Of a stretch of DNA of 19,133 bases, positions 15,192-19,133 are shown one piece after another. Below the pieces are notes generated by a model. That model did not search any database. It saw only the letters and a list, made by a program, of their open reading frames with translations, and was not told where the DNA came from. The translations under genes were made by a program, and so were the position numbers. The stretch is from an uncultured Oscillospiraceae bacterium (GTDB lineage: Bacteria; Bacillota; Clostridia; Oscillospirales; Acutalibacteraceae). Location: positions 1-19,133 of the forward strand of contig USHL01000005.1 of NCBI GenBank assembly GCA_900554525.1, in the 5' to 3' direction. The first letter of the stretch is position 1. Every line of letters begins with the position of its first letter.

Positions 15192-16121
15192 TCAGCTCCA
15201 GAGGCCTCTTATAAACGCCCTGTCGGACGGCGCCTCACTCTCGTATGAGGCCGCCGTCCCCGCCGAAGCGTCCCTCGCCCTTTCAGAGCTTCTTTGATAT
15301 GCGGCAATGCGCTTTTCTTCACTGTGCCGGTACCTTAAATAGGCCGACAAAAGATCCATGCCGCCCGCCGCAAGCTCCTTGACGCTTTTGGGCAGCGCGG
15401 CAAAGCTCTCTGTTTCGGGAAATTCATTTTTCAGCTCGCGGTACTCGCGCGCGAGCCTGCGCTCCAGGCTTTCCCGACGAATATTCTGCGCCGCCTTCTC
15501 GGACGCCCTGCGCACGGCGGTCAGCCTTTCGTATTTTTCCTGCCGCTCTCGGCGGCTCAGCTCTACCATCCGCTCTACCGCTTCGGGGTCGTCGTACCGC
15601 TCCGAAAGCTCGGCGCGCAGCTTATCCTCGGAGGAGCTGATCAGATTTTCGGCAAAAGCGTCGGCCGTCATACCGTACTGCGCCGCCAGATAGTCCAGCT
15701 TCGCATATACCGGAGCAAGCTTTTCATCGTAGTAAAGCCCTTTCTGCGCCAGCGTTACCGCCTCGTCCTTTGTGAGCGCGCTTGTCAGGTATTCATAAAA
15801 CGCCGCTTCGATCTCCGCTTTGGAGGACTTCAGACTCTCCGCCTTTTCCGTGGGATACAAAAGCTGGCTGCGCCGGTCGTTGGGCGCGTCCCGGCGGACA
15901 AGATACCCCTTCGCTTCAAGATTTTTCGTCCGTCGCGCAATGGCGGCCTTGTCCGCGTGCAGAAGCTCGGCGAGCGCAGCCTGCGTGCAGCCGGGATGGT
16001 GGCGCAGCGCGTGGATCAGATCGATCTCCGCCGTGCCGACGCCCTCCTCGCGCAGCGAGAGCAGCACCAGCTTTTCCGCCTCGCGCGCGATCTTGGTGAT
16101 TTTCCGTTCCGTAATGTCCAT
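15192..16121 (-). CDS. MarR regulator fused in frame to a truncated phage scaffolding protein, 309 aa
   Basis: Start ATG 16121 has GGAGG 5 nt upstream; the frame extends back to 16184 but that start lies in the operator. Residues 1 to about 125 are a full MarR winged-helix protein: LIHALRHHPGCTQAALAELL, the recognition-helix region ADKAAIARRTKNLEAKGYL and the wing RRDAPNDRRSQLLYPT. From about residue 130 the sequence is phage scaffold: LAPVYAKLDYLAAQYG, a long charged helix, ELKNEFPETESF, a LLSAYLRYRHSEE segment and an ASYESEAPSDRAFIRG end. Related scaffolds have further N-terminal sequence before LAPxxxxL (recall), so that part is lost. The exact join is near 15,720-15,760. MarR C-terminal dimer helices may be cut short. 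This is a deletion junction, an assembly chimera, or a domesticated fusion. Confidence 0.82.
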   Translation of the reverse strand: MDITERKITKIAREAEKLVLLSLREEGVGTAEIDLIHALRHHPGCTQAALAELLHADKAAIARRTKNLEAKGYLVRRDAPNDRRSQLLYPTEKAESLKSSKAEIEAAFYEYLTSALTKDEAVTLAQKGLYYDEKLAPVYAKLDYLAAQYGMTADAFAENLISSSEDKLRAELSERYDDPEAVERMVELSRRERQEKYERLTAVRRASEKAAQNIRRESLERRLAREYRELKNEFPETESFAALPKSVKELAAGGMDLLSAYLRYRHSEEKRIAAYQRSSERARDASAGTAASYESEAPSDRAFIRGLWS

Positions 16122-16171
16122 AGGCGCCTCCGGAGAATAGAATAAATGGAATAAAAAGTTGCAGGTACATC

Positions 16172-16185
16172 GTTGTATGTACAAC
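16172..16185. promoter_or_regulatory. MarR-type operator palindrome
   Basis: GTTGTA-TG-TACAAC is a perfect inverted repeat directly after the -10 box, over the expected start of transcription. A second arm GTACAT at 16165-16170 pairs with ATGTAC at 16177-16182. Position and form fit MarR autorepression. Confidence 0.75.
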
Positions 16186-16186
16186 T

Positions 16187-16214
16187 ATTATAGCGCGGCG
16201 CTGCCGCCTGTCAA
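16187..16214 (-). promoter_or_regulatory. Promoter of the marR-scaffold gene
   Basis: TTGACA (16209-16214), a 16-nt spacer and TATAAT (16187-16192), both perfect consensus. It abuts the GH25 terminator upstream and the operator downstream. No promoter was seen between here and 9540, so this may be the only local driver of the capsid-portal-tail genes. Confidence 0.88.
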
Positions 16215-16215
16215 G

Positions 16216-16258
16216 AAAAAACTCCCTCCGTCCCGCGCTTTTCCGCGGACGGAGGGAG
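16216..16258 (-). terminator. Terminator of the GH25 gene
   Basis: A 12-bp perfect stem (CTCCCTCCGTCC, 16222-16233, with GGACGGAGGGAG, 16247-16258) is followed on the minus strand by six T (16216-16221). It begins 7 nt after the GH25 stop and ends just before the next promoter. Confidence 0.92.
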
Positions 16259-16265
16259 ATATAAT

Positions 16266-17237
16266 TCAGTTTTTCCGGAAATAGATGTTCAGATCGACGT
16301 CGCCGTCGATGCCGTTCACCGAGCCGGTGCTCGAATACTGCCACATATCAAAGTTGAATACGATGCGCGGCTTCGCCTCGTATTCGGCGTACCAGAATTC
16401 GTAGTCGGAGAGCTGGCGCAGTATGTATTTCCGGTAGCCGAGATACTGCGTGAAATAGATCATCGCGTCATACCCGGCGTCCTCGACGGCGCGGCAGAAC
16501 GTTTTGGCGCTCTCGCAGAGCACCGCGCGCGAAACGGTATATGTGCGCGCGTCGCTCCCGCCGACGATCTCCCAGTCGAACACGACCGGGAACGTGACCT
16601 TGTACGGGCGGATCGCGTTGAGCACGAAGGCGGCTTCTTCGGCGGCTTCCTCGGCGTTGATCGCCTGCGAATAGAAGTAAACGCCGACCTTCAGCCCGGC
16701 GGCGGTCGCCCCGGCGATGTTCTTTTCAAAGTATTCGTCCATATAGATCTGGCCGGCGGTCGAGCCGCGGTAGCCGACGCGGATCATCGCAAAGTCAATG
16801 CCGTCGGCGGCGACCTTTTCCCAGTCAATGTCGTACTGGTGCTCGGAAACATCGATGCCGGTGAGATATTTCCCGCCGGAATACTGCATCCGGCCCCGGC
16901 TGTCGGCCGAAAAGCCGTCCGGCGCCCAGGCGAGCATCGGAAAGCCGTTCGAGCGCACCGCGGCGCTTGCCGCGATCTCCGCTTCGGGGGAGAGAGGCGC
17001 TTCGCGCAGCTCTTCGGGCAGCGGCGTTTCCGAAGGCGTGCCGGAGGTGTCCGGCGCGGCGGTGGGCACGGCGGTATTCTCCGGCGTTTCCGTGCCGGAC
17101 AGGCGGCCAAGCAGCGAAACGACGCCGATCACCGCGCCGAAAAGCAGCGCCGCGAGCACGGCCCAGAGAACGATGCGCCCCGCGCGCGGGCGCGTCTTGA
17201 GCGCCGTGCCGCCGGAATGGTCAGAGCGTTTTGCCAT
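16266..17237 (-). CDS. Membrane-anchored GH25 lysozyme family protein, 323 aa
   Basis: A basic N-terminus and one transmembrane helix (about 21-45, no cleavage site obvious) lead to a Pro/Thr/Ser-rich linker (47-75) and a GH25 domain from about 124. Key motifs are GIDVSEHQ (127-134, Asp129), VVFDWE (218-223, the Asp-x-Glu active-site pair Asp221/Glu223), DMWQYSSTG (297-305) and GIDGDVDLN (309-317). GH25 enzymes cut the beta-1,4 bond between MurNAc and GlcNAc in peptidoglycan. It lacks wall-binding repeats and is on the host side of the junction with host-like GC content, so it is more likely a chromosomal wall enzyme than a phage endolysin. It lies 28 nt after a strong terminator and no promoter is visible in that gap, so read-through or a promoter inside fakA would be needed. 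Confidence 0.92.
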   Translation of the reverse strand: MAKRSDHSGGTALKTRPRAGRIVLWAVLAALLFGAVIGVVSLLGRLSGTETPENTAVPTAAPDTSGTPSETPLPEELREAPLSPEAEIAASAAVRSNGFPMLAWAPDGFSADSRGRMQYSGGKYLTGIDVSEHQYDIDWEKVAADGIDFAMIRVGYRGSTAGQIYMDEYFEKNIAGATAAGLKVGVYFYSQAINAEEAAEEAAFVLNAIRPYKVTFPVVFDWEIVGGSDARTYTVSRAVLCESAKTFCRAVEDAGYDAMIYFTQYLGYRKYILRQLSDYEFWYAEYEAKPRIVFNFDMWQYSSTGSVNGIDGDVDLNIYFRKN

Positions 17238-17264
17238 AGGTCTTTTATCCTTTTCTTTCTTTGG

Positions 17265-17296
17265 AAAAAGAGACCCGCGGGAGCGGGTCTCTTTTT
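17265..17296. terminator. Bidirectional terminator between fakA and GH25 gene
   Basis: A 14-bp perfect stem (AAAAAGAGACCCGC, 17265-17278, with GCGGGTCTCTTTTT, 17283-17296) and a 4-nt loop. T runs close the hairpin on both strands. It lies 27 nt after the fakA stop. Confidence 0.93.
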
Positions 17297-17323
17297 ATAA
17301 GACGGAAGGGGAGGGGAAAACGT

Positions 17324-18982
17324 TCACTCCGCCGCGATCATGTAATAATATACCGGCTGACCGCCGCTGACAAGGGAAACGTCCGCCTCCGGGAAGCAGG
17401 AGGTGAGACTCTCGGCGACGCCGTTGGCGTCGGTCTCGGTCACGTCCTGGCCGTAGTACACGGTGAGGAATTCCGGCTCGAGCTCGCCGAATGCCCAGTT
17501 GAGCTCCTTGAGGAGCGTCGGGAGACTGGCATAGCTGCCGAGCAGCTTTCCGTCGAGCAGCGCGAGATACTCGCCCGCGTGGATGATGTGGCCGTCGTAG
17601 TCCGAATCGCGCGCGGCATAGGTCACGAGCGCGGTGTGGACGCGCGCGGCGCTCTCCTTGAAGGATTCCTCCAGAGCGTCGGGAGACTGGTCGGGATCCA
17701 TATAGGCCAGCGCGGCGACGCCCTGCGGCACGGTGCGGGTCGGGATGACGCGCACGGTCTTTTCCGTGAGCGGGATGCACTGCTCCGCCGCCATGATGAT
17801 GTTCTTGTTGTTCGGGAACACGAACACGGTGGAGGCGGGCGTCTTGTTCACCTCGCGGAGAATGTCGTCCGTGGAGGGGTTCATCGTCTGGCCGCCGGTC
17901 ACGATCCGGTCGGCGCCGAGCGAGCGGAAGAGATCGGCCATGCCGTCTCCGGCGCACACGGCAACGAAGCCGACTTCCTTCTCGGCGGGGGCGATCTCCG
18001 GCTCGGCCTCGGCCTCCGGCTGGGCGGCGGCAGGCGCGGCGGCGGTCTCCTTGTCGGCGAGAGAGGTGTGCTGGTTGCGCATGTTCTCGATCTTCACGGT
18101 CTGGAGCGGGCCGTAGCGCAGCGCTTCGGTCAGCGCGCGGCCCGGCGCGTCCGTGTGGACGTGGACCTTGATGATGTCGTCGTCCTCCACGAGCACGAGC
18201 GAGTCGCCGAGACTCTCGAGGAAGCTGCGCAGCAGCTCCGGATTGCGCTTTTTTTCACGCGCGACGATGAACTCGGTGCAGTAGGTGAACGTGATCTCCT
18301 CGTCGTTGATCGCGGAGAATTCCGCGCTCGTCTTGGTCTCCGTCACGGGAGCCTTGGCGACGAACTTGCCCTGCAGGCAGAGCAGCATCGCGTTGAGAAT
18401 GACGACGTAGCCTTGGCCGCCGGCATCCACGACGCCCGCCTTTTTGAGCACGGGGTTCATGTCCACGGTCTTGGCGAGCGTTTCGCGCGCCACGGCGAGA
18501 GCGTCGGCGAGGAGCTCTTCGATATCGGTCACGCCGGCCTTGCTCCGCTCAACGGCGGCTTCCGAGGCGCAGCGGGACACGGTGAGCACCGTGCCTTCGG
18601 CAGGCTTCATAACGGCTTTGTAGGCGGCGTCCACGCCGTCGCACATCGCCTTGGCCCAGTCCGCGGCGCTGCACTCGGCCTTGCCGCGCAGACTCTTGGC
18701 GAGCCCGCGGAACAGCAGGGAGAGGATGACGCCGGAGTTTCCCCGGGCCCCCCGAAGCAGGGCGCTGGCCGCTGTCTGGGCCGCTTCTCCCACGGTGGCA
18801 CACTGCTTTTTCTTCAGCTCCGCGGCGGCAGCGCTGATGGTCAGGCTCATATTGGTCCCGGTATCCCCGTCGGGGACTGGGAATACGTTCAGGTCGTTGA
18901 TGTGCTGCTTCTGGGCACTGATGGCGGCGGCGGCATGGATGACCATCTGCTGAAAGGCCGCTGCGTCAATGGTCTGTGTCAT
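17324..18982 (-). CDS. fakA: Fatty acid kinase FakA / DAK2-domain protein (YloV), 552 aa
   Basis: FakA phosphorylates fatty acids bound to FakB (DegV) proteins so that they can enter phospholipid synthesis. The N-terminal DhaL/DAK2 domain (1-200) carries NVFPVPDGDTGTNM (32-45, metal/ATP site), GARGNSGVI (78-86), EGTVLTV and AGVVDAGGQG (182-191). The middle domain has Cys235, His274 and His276 (TYCTEF; HVHTDAPG), matching the zinc site known for FakA. An Ala/Glu-rich linker (312-335) leads to the C-terminal domain with GGQTMNPST (363-371) and FPNNKNI (389-395). Length is usual for the family. It follows the Asp23/Gls24 gene by 27 nt with an AAAGGA site, the conserved yloU-yloV order of Firmicutes. 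The Ala/Glu linker is a normal species variation. Confidence 0.95.
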   Translation of the reverse strand: MTQTIDAAAFQQMVIHAAAAISAQKQHINDLNVFPVPDGDTGTNMSLTISAAAAELKKKQCATVGEAAQTAASALLRGARGNSGVILSLLFRGLAKSLRGKAECSAADWAKAMCDGVDAAYKAVMKPAEGTVLTVSRCASEAAVERSKAGVTDIEELLADALAVARETLAKTVDMNPVLKKAGVVDAGGQGYVVILNAMLLCLQGKFVAKAPVTETKTSAEFSAINDEEITFTYCTEFIVAREKKRNPELLRSFLESLGDSLVLVEDDDIIKVHVHTDAPGRALTEALRYGPLQTVKIENMRNQHTSLADKETAAAPAAAQPEAEAEPEIAPAEKEVGFVAVCAGDGMADLFRSLGADRIVTGGQTMNPSTDDILREVNKTPASTVFVFPNNKNIIMAAEQCIPLTEKTVRVIPTRTVPQGVAALAYMDPDQSPDALEESFKESAARVHTALVTYAARDSDYDGHIIHAGEYLALLDGKLLGSYASLPTLLKELNWAFGELEPEFLTVYYGQDVTETDANGVAESLTSCFPEADVSLVSGGQPVYYYMIAAE

Positions 18983-19009
18983 ATCGGCGATGTTCCTTTC
19001 TACAAATGG

Positions 19010-19133
19010 TTAAAACCGCATGGAGTCCACAAAGACGTCCACGGATCTCACTTCCACGCCGGTGGTCTTGCTGACCACATAGCGCACCTCGCTCATGATG
19101 GAGCGGCAGCCGGCGACCAGATTGACGCCGTTT
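19010..19133 (-). CDS. Asp23/Gls24 family (YloU-like) protein, C-terminal part
   Basis: The 5' part is outside the window. The last 41 residues contain GVNLVAGCRSIMSEVRYVVS, then TGVEVRSVDVFVDSM, the amphipathic helix and final strand typical of this envelope-stress family. Order just before fakA supports the call. Confidence 0.85.
   Translation of the reverse strand, partial: NGVNLVAGCRSIMSEVRYVVSKTTGVEVRSVDVFVDSMRF

Noticed and set aside
16122..16184. 21-residue upstream extension of the MarR frame
   Set aside because: It would start inside the operator, upstream of the good GGAGG site, and MarR homology begins at ATG 16121.
16266..17237. GH25 protein as the phage endolysin
   Set aside because: It is on the host side of the MarR junction, has a membrane anchor and linker, its own host-like terminator, and no holin nearby.
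17295..17957. 220-aa minus-strand ORF rich in Arg, His and Gly
   Set aside because: An off-frame shadow of fakA; the fakA frame has clear family motifs throughout this stretch.

Overview
The window joins a block of phage structural genes (about 1-15,740) to a piece of ordinary bacterial chromosome (about 15,760-19,133). All supported genes are on the minus strand, so the order of transcription is right to left. Near-consensus sigma-A promoters, strong AGGAGG-type ribosome binding sites, rho-independent terminators, a yloU-like/fakA gene pair and a MarR regulator point to a Firmicute. The high-GC host part and the style of the phage proteins fit a gut clostridium of the Oscillospiraceae/Ruminococcaceae type (inference; no rRNA or marker gene is present).

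Host side, right to left: the 3' end of an Asp23/Gls24 (YloU-like) gene, fakA (fatty acid kinase), a strong bidirectional terminator, a membrane-anchored GH25 lysozyme-like protein with its own terminator, then a consensus promoter with a palindromic operator driving a marR gene. The MarR reading frame does not end normally. It runs in frame into the C-terminal two thirds of a phage capsid scaffolding protein, so the host/phage junction lies inside one open reading frame near 15,740.

Phage side, right to left: MarR-scaffold fusion, major capsid protein, portal, a small head-tail adaptor (ATGA overlap with portal), a 731-aa tail hub/nozzle-like protein, a zinc-ribbon membrane protein, a coiled-coil virion-type protein, and a giant gene that enters at 7309 and leaves the window at base 1 without a stop (at least 2436 codons). 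No tail tube, sheath or tape measure is seen, which suggests a short-tailed virion. No terminase, integrase or lysis gene is in the window.

The giant gene is a phage polyvalent protein: an array of predicted effector domains likely to be carried in the virion and injected. It contains hydrophobic glycine-rich segments, an ADP-ribosyltransferase-like domain, a large-polyvalent-associated domain, a PBECR-like nuclease, a MuF C-terminal domain, a second damaged ART, and two copies of an HELTH zincin metallopeptidase. A short linker that forms the start of the zincin recurs four times, twice at intervals of about 355 residues, and module changes occur just after it.

The most unusual structure is a 125-aa gene nested out of frame inside the giant gene (4651-5028). 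It has its own near-consensus promoter, a palindrome over the -35 box, a perfect Shine-Dalgarno and a product made of two tandem repeats. The zinc-ribbon gene is also a self-contained unit with its own promoter and terminator. Both could therefore be expressed while the late genes are silent, as expected of morons or immunity genes; this is inference.
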